A stretch of 64,000 bases of DNA from assembly GCF_900110375.1 (NCBI RefSeq), contig NZ_FODN01000002.1:62001-126000 (forward strand), written 5' to 3'. The notes beneath the pieces were generated by a model. It was not told the DNA's origin. It made no database searches and saw only the letters and a list, made by a program, of their open reading frames with translations. Shown here piece after piece: positions 8,912 to 18,057 of this stretch. Source of the DNA: Flavobacterium sinopsychrotolerans (lineage in GTDB: Bacteria > Bacteroidota > Bacteroidia > Flavobacteriales > Flavobacteriaceae). Position 1 is the stretch's first letter. Each line of letters starts with the position of its first letter. The position numbers and the translations under genes are program-made.

Positions 8912-8936
8912 GTAATAACATTGGCAATGTTATTGC
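8912..8936. promoter_or_regulatory. Dyad upstream of the META lipoprotein gene
   Basis: AATAACATTG and CAATGTTATT form a perfect 10-bp dyad around a single G (8914-8934), extended by a further G-C pair at 8912/8936 after one mismatch. It is not followed by a T tract and sits 36 bp before the next start codon, so it looks more like a repressor operator than a terminator. Confidence 0.45.
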
Positions 8937-8971
8937 TTTAGAATTTACTTTAAAAAATAAAAATAGATCTC

Positions 8972-9400
8972 ATGAAAAAACTAATTTTGTCACTGACCAT
9001 TTTTTGTTCGGTACTTATTTCTTGTAATTCCTTAAAAACTTCTAACAGTAAAACGACTTCACTTGAGGGTTCTTGGGAATTGAATTATATATCAGGACCG
9101 CGCATAGCCTTTGATGGATTGTATCCTAATAGTAAGCCAACTATTACTTTTGATTTGAAAGAGAACAGAGTATCTGGGAAAAATAGTTGTAACAGTTATT
9201 CCGGAACATTGAACGCTGATGGTAATAAAATTAATTTCAAAGGACCAATGGCGGTTACTAAAATGTTTTGTCCAGGCGGAGGTGAGAATATTTACATGGC
9301 AACACTCGAAAAGATAGATTCTTACTCTATTTCAGAAGATGGTAAAACTTTAAATTTTATTATGGGTGACATCGCAGTAATGCGTTTTGAAAAGAAATAA
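8972..9400 (+). CDS. META-domain (HslJ-like) lipoprotein
   Basis: A 142-residue protein with a lipoprotein signal peptide ending LISC, so it should be lipidated at C18 and held at the envelope. The remainder is a META domain: GSWELNYISG near residue 33, PTITFDLKENRVSGKNSCNSYSG near 55-78, and a C-terminal FIMGDIAVMRFEK strand. The family includes E. coli HslJ, linked to novobiocin resistance, but its biochemical function is unknown. A dyad at 8912-8936 may regulate it, and a shared terminator follows. Confidence 0.85.
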   Translation: MKKLILSLTIFCSVLISCNSLKTSNSKTTSLEGSWELNYISGPRIAFDGLYPNSKPTITFDLKENRVSGKNSCNSYSGTLNADGNKINFKGPMAVTKMFCPGGGENIYMATLEKIDSYSISEDGKTLNFIMGDIAVMRFEKK

Positions 9401-9422
9401 ATAATATTTTTTTGAAGAAATA

Positions 9423-9460
9423 AAAAAACCGTCTTGCTCTTTAGAACAGGACGGTTTTTT
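9423..9460. terminator. Bidirectional terminator
   Basis: A-rich arm ending ACCGTC pairs with GACGGT and a T run around a CTCTTTAGAA-type loop; one wobble inside the stem. It separates the META gene from the converging acyl-CoA dehydrogenase gene. Confidence 0.85.
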
Positions 9461-9492
9461 AAACAAATAATTCTATTAAAAAATCTTATCTT

Positions 9493-11298
9493 TTAGAAAC
9501 AATATCCATTTTCAGCTACTAATTTTGCTGTAATTGTTTCTCTTAATGCAACAACGTTTGGCATGTTGGCGTATTTTGTAAAACGACGTAATCCCATTAA
9601 CATCATACGTTGTTCATCTCCTTCAGCAAAAGAAATAATACTTTCTTTTCCTTTTTGATTAACAATATCTACTGCTTTGTATAAGTATAATTTTGCCATT
9701 GCAATTTGCTCTTGCACTTTAGCTTCACCTTCTTTTTTAGCTAGTTTTTCAGTTCGTAGAATGGTACTTTCAGCCATGTAAACTTCGATTAGCATATCTG
9801 AAGCTGCCATCAATAATTGTTGGTGAGCGTCTAGGTCTGCACCAAATTTTTGAACGGCGCTTCCCGCAACCATCAAGAATGATTTCTTCAAATTTTTAAC
9901 GATTTCTTTTTCTTCAGCAAACAATTCAGAATAATCTGGTGTATCAAAAGATGGTATTCCCATTAATTCTTCAGAAACTTTCATGGCAGGTCCAAGCAAG
10001 TCAACATGACCTTTCATTGCTTTTTTGATTAACATTCCTACAGAAAGCATTCTGTTAATTTCGTTAGTTCCTTCGTAAATACGTGCAATACGTGCGTCTC
10101 TCCAGGCACTTTCCATTGGAGTATCTTCAGAAAATCCCATTCCACCAAAGATTTGGATTCCTTCATCGGAACAATTTTGAACATCTTCAGAAACAGCTAC
10201 TTTTAAAATTGAACATTCAATAGCATACTCTTCAACACCTTTTAATTCTGCTTCTTGATGAGAAACTCCTTCGGCTTCACGAGCTATGATACGATCTTCA
10301 ACGTCTTTTGCAGCTCTGTATGAAGCACTTTCTCCAGCATAACAACTTGTTGCCATCTCCGCTAATTTTGCACGAATAGCACCAAATTGAGAAATCGCAG
10401 TATTGAACTGAATTCTTTCGTTAGCATATTGTACAGAACCTGAAATGACTCTTCTTTGCGCATCCAAACAAGCAGCTGCTAATTTGATACGTCCTACATT
10501 CAAAGCATTCATGGCGATTTTGAAACCATTTCCTCTTTCTGACAGCATATTTTCAACAGGAACTTTCGTTTCGCTGAAGAAAACCTGACGCGTAGAAGAA
10601 GCACGAATACCTAACTTATGCTCTTCTTCACCCATAGAAATCCCATTATCAGTGGTGTTTTCAACGATAAAACCAGTAATGTTTTTATCATCTCCTATAC
10701 GTGCAAAAACGATAAACAAGGAACAAAAACCTGCATTCGAAATCCACATTTTTTGTCCTGTAATTTTGTAATGAGTTCCATCTTCTGATAAAACAGCTTT
10801 TGTTTTTCCAGAATTTGCATCAGATCCAGCACCCGGTTCTGTCAAGCAATAAGCACCAAACCATTCGCCAGAAGCTAATTTAGGAACATATTTTTGTTTT
10901 TGTTCTTCAGTTCCATATAAAGTAATTGGCATAGTTCCAATTCCAGTGTGTGCTCCAAAAGCGGTAGAAAATGATCCTGTAGCTCCTGAGATATAATCAC
11001 AAACTAACATCGTAGAAACAAATCCCATCCCTAGTCCTCCATAGGCTTCAGGAACAGCAACTCCTAAAAGTCCTAAATCTCCAGCTTTTTTCATACACTC
11101 TTGTGTATATGCATAATCTTTTTTCTCAAAACGATCTTTGTGTGCCCACAATTCTTTGTCTACAAACTCTTTTACAGAGTCACGCATCATTAATTGCTCT
11201 TCTGAAAAATCTTCTGGAGTAAAGATATCTTCGCACTTTGTTTCTTTAACCAAAAACTGACCACCACGGGTTACGTTTTTTTCAATTGTATCTGCCAT
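9493..11298 (-). CDS. Acyl-CoA dehydrogenase, long (about 600-residue) form
   Basis: A 601-residue FAD enzyme catalysing the first step of beta-oxidation, acyl-CoA to trans-2-enoyl-CoA. The acyl-CoA dehydrogenase core spans about residues 30-430, with signatures YCLTEPGAGSDANSG and KMWISNAG. RIYEGTNEINRML near residue 415 is the conserved C-terminal motif. A further helical extension to 601 resembles the very-long-chain (ACAD9/VLCAD-like) group. It is the last gene of a same-strand cluster MarR, HAD/ECH fusion, thiolase, dehydrogenase, 66 bp after the thiolase. Chain-length preference is inferred only. Confidence 0.9.
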   Translation of the reverse strand: MADTIEKNVTRGGQFLVKETKCEDIFTPEDFSEEQLMMRDSVKEFVDKELWAHKDRFEKKDYAYTQECMKKAGDLGLLGVAVPEAYGGLGMGFVSTMLVCDYISGATGSFSTAFGAHTGIGTMPITLYGTEEQKQKYVPKLASGEWFGAYCLTEPGAGSDANSGKTKAVLSEDGTHYKITGQKMWISNAGFCSLFIVFARIGDDKNITGFIVENTTDNGISMGEEEHKLGIRASSTRQVFFSETKVPVENMLSERGNGFKIAMNALNVGRIKLAAACLDAQRRVISGSVQYANERIQFNTAISQFGAIRAKLAEMATSCYAGESASYRAAKDVEDRIIAREAEGVSHQEAELKGVEEYAIECSILKVAVSEDVQNCSDEGIQIFGGMGFSEDTPMESAWRDARIARIYEGTNEINRMLSVGMLIKKAMKGHVDLLGPAMKVSEELMGIPSFDTPDYSELFAEEKEIVKNLKKSFLMVAGSAVQKFGADLDAHQQLLMAASDMLIEVYMAESTILRTEKLAKKEGEAKVQEQIAMAKLYLYKAVDIVNQKGKESIISFAEGDEQRMMLMGLRRFTKYANMPNVVALRETITAKLVAENGYCF

Positions 11299-11364
11299 TT
11301 TTTTATTTTTTTATATGTTTTTATTTATAATCTAAATCCTCAATAAACGGATGGAAATCTATGA

Positions 11365-12546
11365 CTACAAAAGTTCGTAAATACCTGCTGAACCTTGTCC
11401 AGTTCCAACACACATACTTACGATACCGTATTTGCTGCCTCTGCGTTTCATCTCGTCAAATAATTGAACCGATAGTTTTGCGCCTGTACAACCTAGTGGA
11501 TGACCTAATGCAATTGCTCCACCGTTTACATTTACAATATCTGGATTTAGTCCCAATTCGCGAATTACCGCTAATGATTGTGATGCAAAAGCTTCGTTCA
11601 ATTCTACTAAATCAATGTCATTTAACGTTAATCCGGCTTGCTTCAATGCTTTTGGAATCGCTTTCACAGGACCAATTCCCATAAGTCTTGGTTCAACTCC
11701 AGCCGAAGCAAAGTTTACCAAACGAGCAATTGGTTCTAAATTTAGCTCTTTTACCATTTCTTCACTCATAATTAAAACGAAAGCAGCACCATCACTCATT
11801 TGAGAAGAGTTACCAGCAGTTACACTTCCATCGGCAGCAAATACAGGTCTTAATCCTGCTAAAGCCTCGACAGATGTTCCTGCTCTAGGTCCTTCGTCTT
11901 TATTTACAACATAAGATTTAGTTTCTTTTTTTCCGTTTTCATTGACAAAAGTTTGTTCTACTGTAATTGGAACAATTTGCTTGTCAAATTTGCCTTCAGC
12001 TTGTGCTTTTAAGGCTTTCATGTGAGAGTTAAAGGCAAACTCATCTTGGTCAGCTCTAGAAACATTATATTTGTTGGCAACTGCTTCTGCAGTTAGTCCC
12101 ATTCCCCAATAGTAATCTTCGTTTCCTTCTTTTGCTACAGCATAATCCGGAGATGGTTTGTAACCTCCCATTGGAATAAAACTCATGCTTTCTGCACCAC
12201 CTGCAATAATGCAGTTAGCCATTCCGGACTGAATTTTGGCAGTTGCCATTCCAATTGTTTCTAAACCAGATGCACAATATCTGTTTACGGTAACACCAGG
12301 TACATCTTCCACTTTTAATCCCATTAGAGAGATTAGTCGTCCCATGTTTAATCCTTGTTCTGCCTCTGGCATCGCATTTCCTACCATGACGTCATCAATA
12401 CGAGTTTTGTCGAAATGTGGCAACTCATTCATCATGAACTGAATCGTTTCAGCGGCCAATTCATCAGGACGTTTAAATCTAAACACGCCTTTTGGGGCTT
12501 TCCCCACGGCTGTTCTGTATGCTTTAACTATATAGGCTGTTTTCAT
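11365..12546 (-). CDS. fadA: Acetyl-CoA C-acyltransferase (3-ketoacyl-CoA thiolase)
   Basis: A 393-residue thiolase cleaving 3-ketoacyl-CoA with CoA to acetyl-CoA and a shortened acyl-CoA. Nucleophile C91 lies in NRYCASGLETIG; the C-terminal motifs GGAIALGHPLGCTGAK (catalytic His) and MCVGTGQGSAGIYE (second catalytic Cys) are intact. Operon position after the hydratase/dehydrogenase fusion (93 bp gap) and before acyl-CoA dehydrogenase supports degradative function over acetoacetyl-CoA synthesis. Confidence 0.92.
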   Translation of the reverse strand: MKTAYIVKAYRTAVGKAPKGVFRFKRPDELAAETIQFMMNELPHFDKTRIDDVMVGNAMPEAEQGLNMGRLISLMGLKVEDVPGVTVNRYCASGLETIGMATAKIQSGMANCIIAGGAESMSFIPMGGYKPSPDYAVAKEGNEDYYWGMGLTAEAVANKYNVSRADQDEFAFNSHMKALKAQAEGKFDKQIVPITVEQTFVNENGKKETKSYVVNKDEGPRAGTSVEALAGLRPVFAADGSVTAGNSSQMSDGAAFVLIMSEEMVKELNLEPIARLVNFASAGVEPRLMGIGPVKAIPKALKQAGLTLNDIDLVELNEAFASQSLAVIRELGLNPDIVNVNGGAIALGHPLGCTGAKLSVQLFDEMKRRGSKYGIVSMCVGTGQGSAGIYELL

Positions 12547-12639
12547 ATTTGTTTTAAATTTTGAATTATAAATTTTAAATTACAGTTGACTTAAATTGTA
12601 CGAAACATTTTAAAAATCAACATTTATAATTTAAAATAA

Positions 12640-15030
12640 TTAATTACGAAGCGGTTTCCCTTTGGTTAGCATAAATTGAATTCTTTCTAATGTTTTTCTT
12701 TCTGTACAAAGTGACAAGAAAGCTTCACGTTCTAAATCCAAAATATATTGCTCTGTTACTAATGTTGGTTCTGACAAATCTCCACCAGCCATTACGTAAG
12801 CTAGTTTGTTAGCTATTTTTCTGTCATGTTCTGAAATGTATTTTCCGGCTTGCATTTGGTCTGTTCCTACTAAGAACATTCCCAAGGCTTGTTTCCCAAG
12901 AACTTTTACGTCATTTCTACGAATCGGTTGTGTGTAACCTGCTTCTGCCATTATTAAAGCATGTTTCTTCGCCTCGGCAATTTGACGGTCTTTGTTCACT
13001 ACAACGATGTCTTTTCCGTGCTGTAATAGTCCAGAATCAAAAGCCTCGTAAGCAGATGTTGATACTTTTGCCATTGCAACGGTCATGAAATATTCTTGTA
13101 AAACATTCAATTCTACATCATTTTTATGGAATAAATCAGAGGCTCTTAAAGCCATTTCTTTAGATCCACCGCCGCCAGGAATTACTCCAACACCAAATTC
13201 TACTAACCCCATATACGTTTCCGCTGCAGCAACAACTTTATCAGCATGTAAGCTCATTTCGCAACCCCCGCCAAAAGTCATTCCGTGTGGTGCAACCACA
13301 ACTGGAATTCCAGAGTAGCGTACGCGCATCATGGTGTCCTGGAACATTTTGATTGCCATATTCAATTCATCGTATTCTTGCTCGACTGCCATCATGAATA
13401 TCATTCCGATATTAGCTCCAACAGAGAAATTCGCTGCTTGATTTCCAATAACCAAACCTTGATATTCTTTTTCAGATAAATCAATAGCTTTATTGATAGC
13501 GACTAAAACATCACCACCAATCGTATTCATTTTAGATTGGAATTCTAAATTCAAAATTCCATCTCCTAAATCTTGTATAATTGCTCCACTATTGCTCCAC
13601 ACTTTTTTGCTTTCGCGTATATTGTTCAGTATGATAAATGCATCCTGACCTGGAACTTTAGTTTGTGATTTTGTTGGGATATTGTAGAAATAGGTAGCAC
13701 CTTCTTTAATAGTATAAAAACTAGAACTTCCTGAAGCTAACATATCAGTTACCCAAGCAGCAGGTTCAAGACCTTCTGCTTTCATTATTTCGATTCCTTT
13801 TTCAACACCAATAGCATCCCAAATTTCGAAAGGACCATTTTCCCATCCAAAACCGGCTTTCATCGCATCGTCAATTTTGTATAACTCATCTGAAATTTCA
13901 GGAATTCTGTTTGAAACATAGGCAAACATTCCTGCAAAACTTTTTCTGTAGAATTCTCCTGCTTTGTCTTTACCTTTTACCAGAACTTTGAAACGGTCAA
14001 TTGTTTTGTCAATTGTTTTGGTCAATTCTAAAGTAGCAAAAGAAGCTTTTTTAGCAGCACGGTACTCTAAAGTATCTAAATCAAGAGACAAAATTTCTTT
14101 TCCTTCTTTTTTGTAAAAACCTTGACCCGTTTTGCTGCCCAACCATTTGTTTTCCATCATTTTGTTGACGAAATCTGGTAATTTGAACAATTCGTGTTGT
14201 TCGTCATTCGGGCAATTTTCATAGATTCCGTTGGCAACATGTACCAAAGTATCCAGTCCAACTACGTCAACGGTTCTGAAAGTAGCTGATTTTGGTCTTC
14301 CAATAACTGGACCGGTCAATTTATCTACTTCTTCAATTGTAAGTCCCATTTCTTTTACCAAATGAAACAAACTCTGGATTCCGTAAATCCCGATTCGGTT
14401 CCCAATAAATGCCGGAGTATCTTTGGCAACGACCGAAGTTTTTCCTAAGAATTTTGAACCATAATCAGTTAGAAAATCTAAAACTTCTGATGAAGTTTGT
14501 GGGCCAGGAATGATTTCGAATAATTTTAAATAACGCGCAGGGTTAAAAAAGTGAGTCCCACAGAAATGCTTTTGAAAATCCTCGCTTCGCCCTTCACTCA
14601 TAAAATGAATTGGAATTCCAGAAGTATTTGAAGTTACCAAAGTTCCCGGTTTTCTGAATTTTTCAATTTGTTCAAAAACCATTTTTTTGATGTCCAAACG
14701 CTCCACTACAACCTCAATGATCCAATCGACTGCTGCGATTTTCGCCATATCATCAGTTGTATTTCCAGTAGTAATTCTGCTGGCAAATTTCTGATTGTAA
14801 ATAGGGGATGGTTTCGATTTCAACGAATTGGATAAATGTTCATTCACCAATCGGTTTCTTACAATTTTGCTGTCTAAAGTAAGTCCTTTTTTGGCTTCGG
14901 CTTCGGTGAGCTCTCTTGGAACGATATCCAAAAGTAAGACTTCAACTCCAATGTTGGCAAAATGACAGGCAATTCCTGATCCCATAATTCCGGATCCAAT
15001 CACTGCAACTTTTTTAATTGTGCGTTTCAT
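12640..15030 (-). CDS. fadB: Bifunctional 3-hydroxyacyl-CoA dehydrogenase / enoyl-CoA hydratase
   Basis: A 796-residue fusion. The NAD-binding dehydrogenase is N-terminal (VAVIGSGIMGSGIACHFA at about 9-26, then FFNPARYLKLFEII and the second helical domain), and a crotonase/enoyl-CoA hydratase-like domain occupies about residues 490-700 (FGGGCEMSLHADKVVAAAE, GVGVIPGGGGSKEMALRA). This order is the reverse of E. coli FadB, where the hydratase comes first. It performs the middle two steps of beta-oxidation. Its start overlaps the end of the marR gene by 17 nt, indicating co-transcription and perhaps translational coupling. Confidence 0.92.
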   Translation of the reverse strand: MKRTIKKVAVIGSGIMGSGIACHFANIGVEVLLLDIVPRELTEAEAKKGLTLDSKIVRNRLVNEHLSNSLKSKPSPIYNQKFASRITTGNTTDDMAKIAAVDWIIEVVVERLDIKKMVFEQIEKFRKPGTLVTSNTSGIPIHFMSEGRSEDFQKHFCGTHFFNPARYLKLFEIIPGPQTSSEVLDFLTDYGSKFLGKTSVVAKDTPAFIGNRIGIYGIQSLFHLVKEMGLTIEEVDKLTGPVIGRPKSATFRTVDVVGLDTLVHVANGIYENCPNDEQHELFKLPDFVNKMMENKWLGSKTGQGFYKKEGKEILSLDLDTLEYRAAKKASFATLELTKTIDKTIDRFKVLVKGKDKAGEFYRKSFAGMFAYVSNRIPEISDELYKIDDAMKAGFGWENGPFEIWDAIGVEKGIEIMKAEGLEPAAWVTDMLASGSSSFYTIKEGATYFYNIPTKSQTKVPGQDAFIILNNIRESKKVWSNSGAIIQDLGDGILNLEFQSKMNTIGGDVLVAINKAIDLSEKEYQGLVIGNQAANFSVGANIGMIFMMAVEQEYDELNMAIKMFQDTMMRVRYSGIPVVVAPHGMTFGGGCEMSLHADKVVAAAETYMGLVEFGVGVIPGGGGSKEMALRASDLFHKNDVELNVLQEYFMTVAMAKVSTSAYEAFDSGLLQHGKDIVVVNKDRQIAEAKKHALIMAEAGYTQPIRRNDVKVLGKQALGMFLVGTDQMQAGKYISEHDRKIANKLAYVMAGGDLSEPTLVTEQYILDLEREAFLSLCTERKTLERIQFMLTKGKPLRN

Positions 15031-15481
15031 TTTCTATTTTTTCGGTTTGATTAAATATATTTTTGTCTAAAATTAATTCGTTGATTGTTTCCGCGACTTC
15101 TATAAAATGCTGGAGTTTTTCATCTGAAATATGTTGTTTTACAGTTTCATTGAATTTTAAAACTGTATTCTTAGATAACTCTCTTTTTTCTTTACCAAAT
15201 TCAGTGAGGTAAATCAAGACACCTCGGCCGTCCACAGGATTTTTCTTTCTAATAATCAGCCCTTTTTCTTCCATAGATTTCAAGGTTCTAGTAAGGCTGG
15301 TGGCCTCCATTCCCATTTTTGGTCCTAAAGATGTAGAAGGCGTTCCTTTATCCTTATCCATACTTAACAAAGCAAAACCTGTTGCCATGGTTGCACCGTA
15401 TTTAGATGCTTCTTCATTATACATTCGTGATACTGCTTGCCACGTTGCACGTAAAATGTAATCTATTGTTTTGTCTTTCAT
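15014..15481 (-). CDS. MarR-family regulator of the fatty-acid operon
   Basis: A 155-residue MarR-family winged-helix protein. The DNA-binding region is seen at about residues 60-105 (GMEATSLTRTLKSMEEKGLIIRKKNPVDGRG), including the wing arginine turn. It heads the beta-oxidation cluster and overlaps the following gene, so it most likely autoregulates and represses the cluster, releasing it on binding an acyl-CoA or fatty acid; this ligand is inferred from context. A 12-bp dyad lies inside its own promoter (15519-15530). Confidence 0.88.
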   Translation of the reverse strand: MKDKTIDYILRATWQAVSRMYNEEASKYGATMATGFALLSMDKDKGTPSTSLGPKMGMEATSLTRTLKSMEEKGLIIRKKNPVDGRGVLIYLTEFGKEKRELSKNTVLKFNETVKQHISDEKLQHFIEVAETINELILDKNIFNQTEKIENETHN

Positions 15482-15499
15482 AAATAACTATATCGATTT

Positions 15500-15530
15500 C
15501 AAATATAATAAAAAATACTATGCACGCATA
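15500..15530 (-). promoter_or_regulatory. marR-fad promoter and candidate MarR operator
   Basis: Minus-strand TATATTTG (15500-15507) matches the Bacteroidota -7 box, 18 bases before the marR ATG. The dyad TATGC-AC-GCATA (15519-15530) falls in the spacer immediately upstream of that box, exactly where a repressor would block polymerase. No clear -33 TTG at the usual spacing. Confidence 0.6.
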
Positions 15531-15626
15531 ATATATTAAAACATTTTTTTGTTAAAAAGTATTAAATATAAAAAAACTCCGCTGAAATAGAGAAGATTAT
15601 ATTGTTTTTTATACTAATTATTTTTT

Positions 15627-15740
15627 GGGGTGTGTCCCTTCGGGTCGGGCTGTACGTTGTATCTTTTATATAGTCCCGACGCATCGGGACTATATAAAAG
15701 GATGCCACTTCCATCCCTCACACAAAACGGGTGCTGGACA
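15627..15740 (-). repeat. Extragenic hairpin element, copy A
   Basis: On the minus strand it reads AGGGATGGAAGTGGCATCC, then a hairpin, then AGATACAACGTACAGCCCGA. The hairpin is a perfect 17-bp stem (15663-15679 / 15684-15700) with loop CGCA. The same flanking boxes occur at 31.7 kb and, less well conserved, at 59.0 kb with different central sequence. It contains a short CCC-TTC-GGG mini-hairpin beyond the right box. No protein is encoded. Confidence 0.7.
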
Positions 15741-15980
15741 ATAATTGAGATTTATAACTTAATTAGTGAGACTACGAGTTTTCGTAATTATAAGTAGTTT
15801 TTTATAATTTAAGGATAACTGATAGAACGTAGAAAAAAAACTAATTTATTTCTCTGTTGGAAGAATCAAGTCTTATAAATTTTAGATGTAATTTGTGATT
15901 ATGAATGATGCGGGTCTATTGTATTCACGATTTAAATATAATCGTAACAATAAAGTAGGAAATTAGTTGATGATAAAACG
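15741..15980. other. Gene-free spacer between marR and fadD
   Basis: About 240 AT-rich bases with no open frame of note, no tRNA and no convincing promoter. Together with copy A of the hairpin element and a terminator it makes up the roughly 600-bp gap between the two minus-strand genes. Confidence 0.6.
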
Positions 15981-16012
15981 AAAAAACCACGAATATCAAT
16001 TCGTGGTTTTTT
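15981..16012 (-). terminator. Terminator after fadD
   Basis: Perfect 14-bp stem AAAAAACCACGAAT / ATTCGTGGTTTTTT with loop ATCA, 68 bp beyond the acyl-CoA synthetase stop. Confidence 0.88.
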
Positions 16013-16079
16013 ATTTTAATTGTTTTTCCCTTACTTTCAAAAGTTGAATGAAGAGTATTAACTAGGTTTTTTCTTAAAT

Positions 16080-17852
16080 CTAGATGTAGATTTTATGAAA
16101 TAAATCGATATACTTATCCATTATTATTTTTCGTTTTAATTTTAAGGTTGGAGTAAGATGTCCACCTTCAACCGACCATAAATCTGGAGTAAGTTCAAAA
16201 CGTTTTATTTTTTCCCAATTACCAAATTTTTCATTTAGGCTATCAATTTCAACTTGAATCCTTTCGATTACTTTTTCGTTAGCGACTATTTCTTCATTGC
16301 TTTTTCCGATGTCGATTCCGTGAATAACCGCCCATTCTTTTATAAAATCAAAACTGGGTTGTATAAATGCTGCAGGCATTTTTTGTCCATCACCAATGAC
16401 CATGATTTGTTCAATGAAACGGGACTGCTTCATCGTGTTTTCAATTAATTGTGGTGCAATATATTTACCTCCCGATGTTTTGAACATTTCTTTTTTACGA
16501 TCTGTGATTTTTAAAAATCCTTCTTCGTCAAATATTCCAATATCACCGGTATGAAAATAACCATCAGTAATTACCTCATTTGTAAGTTTTTCATCTTTGT
16601 AATATCCCATCATCACGTTAGGTCCTTTACAAAGGATTTCTCCATCTTCGGCTATAATGACTTCAACATTGTCAATGACTTTTCCAACAGTCCCTACTTT
16701 GAAACCGCGATTTCTCATATCGTTAACAGAGATTACAGGAGATGTTTCTGTCAAACCATATCCTTCCATAACTGGGATTTCTGCGGCTGCAAAAACACGG
16801 GCTAATCTTGGCTGTAAAGCCGCACTTCCGGAAACCATTAAATCTAGATTTCCACCCAAACCTTCTTTCCATTTACTAAAAATAAGTTTTCGTGCAATTT
16901 TAAGTTGAAACTCATACCACAAACCATTTTTTCCATAAGGCTCATAGATTAATCCCAAATCAATTGCCCAGAAGAATAATTTCTTTTTAATCCCCGTTAA
17001 TTCACTTCCTTTTGCATAAATCTTATCATAGACTTTTTCTAGAAGTCTTGGTACAGCAGTGATTACGGTTGGTTTTACTTCTTTGATATTGTCACTAACT
17101 TTATCAATTGATTCTCCAAAATATATCGAAACACCATAATATTGGTATAAATACAAAATCATTCTCTCAAAAATATGGCATATAGGTAGGAAGCTCAACG
17201 CTTTACTGCTACCTGCTTCAAATGGGATTCTGGAGGCGCTGCTTAACACATCAGAAACAATATTGTGATGAGAAAGCATAACTCCTTTTGGTTTTCCAGT
17301 TGTTCCGGAGGTATAAATTATCGTTGCTAAATCTTCAGGTTTTACGTTGTTTTTACGGTCTTCAACAACATCTTGATTGCTTTGATCTTTGCCCAGTACA
17401 AGTAATTCAGTCCAGTTTTTAGTACCTTCAATTGTATTGAATGAATACACTTCTTTTAGCGAAGGCACTCTATCTTTAATTAAATTTACTTTTCTAAGGA
17501 CTTCCTCATCAGACACAAAACAATAAATAGCGCCAGAATGATTTAAAATATATTCATAATCATCTTCCGAAATAGTTGGATAAATAGGAACGTTTTGTGC
17601 ACCTGTTTGCAAGATACCAATATCCATAATATTCCATTCGGTTCTATTATTAGTTGAAATTACGGCAATTTTATCATTCTTTTGAATCTCCATCCGAATC
17701 AATGCCCTTGAAATCGTATTGGCTTTGTCGATATATTCGGTTGTCGATGTTTTTTCCCAAACTCCATTATACTTAGTGACCAAAGCATCTGGAATATTGA
17801 AATTTTCTTGTTGATAATATGGAAAATCAAAAAGGCGAGTGATATTTATCAT
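16080..17852 (-). CDS. fadD: Long-chain acyl-CoA synthetase (AMP-forming)
   Basis: A 590-residue ANL-superfamily ligase. ATP-binding P-loop TIIYTSGTTGKPKG lies near residue 180; GYGLTETSP (A5) near 365; DGYFHTGDIG (A7) near 435; and FKTSGGKYIAPQLIE contains the hinge and acyl-CoA synthetase signature. The length and the long-chain-type sequence PICHIFERM place it with FadD15/FACL-like ligases. It activates free fatty acids with ATP and CoA for the beta-oxidation genes just downstream, on the membrane's inner face. It is transcribed separately from the marR cluster, with its own terminator. Confidence 0.9.
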   Translation of the reverse strand: MINITRLFDFPYYQQENFNIPDALVTKYNGVWEKTSTTEYIDKANTISRALIRMEIQKNDKIAVISTNNRTEWNIMDIGILQTGAQNVPIYPTISEDDYEYILNHSGAIYCFVSDEEVLRKVNLIKDRVPSLKEVYSFNTIEGTKNWTELLVLGKDQSNQDVVEDRKNNVKPEDLATIIYTSGTTGKPKGVMLSHHNIVSDVLSSASRIPFEAGSSKALSFLPICHIFERMILYLYQYYGVSIYFGESIDKVSDNIKEVKPTVITAVPRLLEKVYDKIYAKGSELTGIKKKLFFWAIDLGLIYEPYGKNGLWYEFQLKIARKLIFSKWKEGLGGNLDLMVSGSAALQPRLARVFAAAEIPVMEGYGLTETSPVISVNDMRNRGFKVGTVGKVIDNVEVIIAEDGEILCKGPNVMMGYYKDEKLTNEVITDGYFHTGDIGIFDEEGFLKITDRKKEMFKTSGGKYIAPQLIENTMKQSRFIEQIMVIGDGQKMPAAFIQPSFDFIKEWAVIHGIDIGKSNEEIVANEKVIERIQVEIDSLNEKFGNWEKIKRFELTPDLWSVEGGHLTPTLKLKRKIIMDKYIDLFHKIYI

Positions 17853-18002
17853 TATCTAGAATATTGTAATTTATCGCAAATTAAATAAAAATTAACAATA
17901 AATTTTGGTTTATTTAAATTAAATATTTAATTTTTAATTAAATTATTGGTATTCAGCGAAATCGATTTCTTTGAATTGGATTTATTGAATGAATTTTAGT
18001 AA

Positions 18003-18032
18003 AAAAGCGTTCACTGTTAGGTGAACGCTTTT
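18003..18032 (-). terminator. Terminator after purL
   Basis: Perfect 12-bp stem AAAAGCGTTCAC / GTGAACGCTTTT with loop TGTTAG, 25 bases downstream of the purL stop on the minus strand. Confidence 0.9.
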
Positions 18033-18057
18033 ATAAATTTAAAAAAAACAGGTTAAA

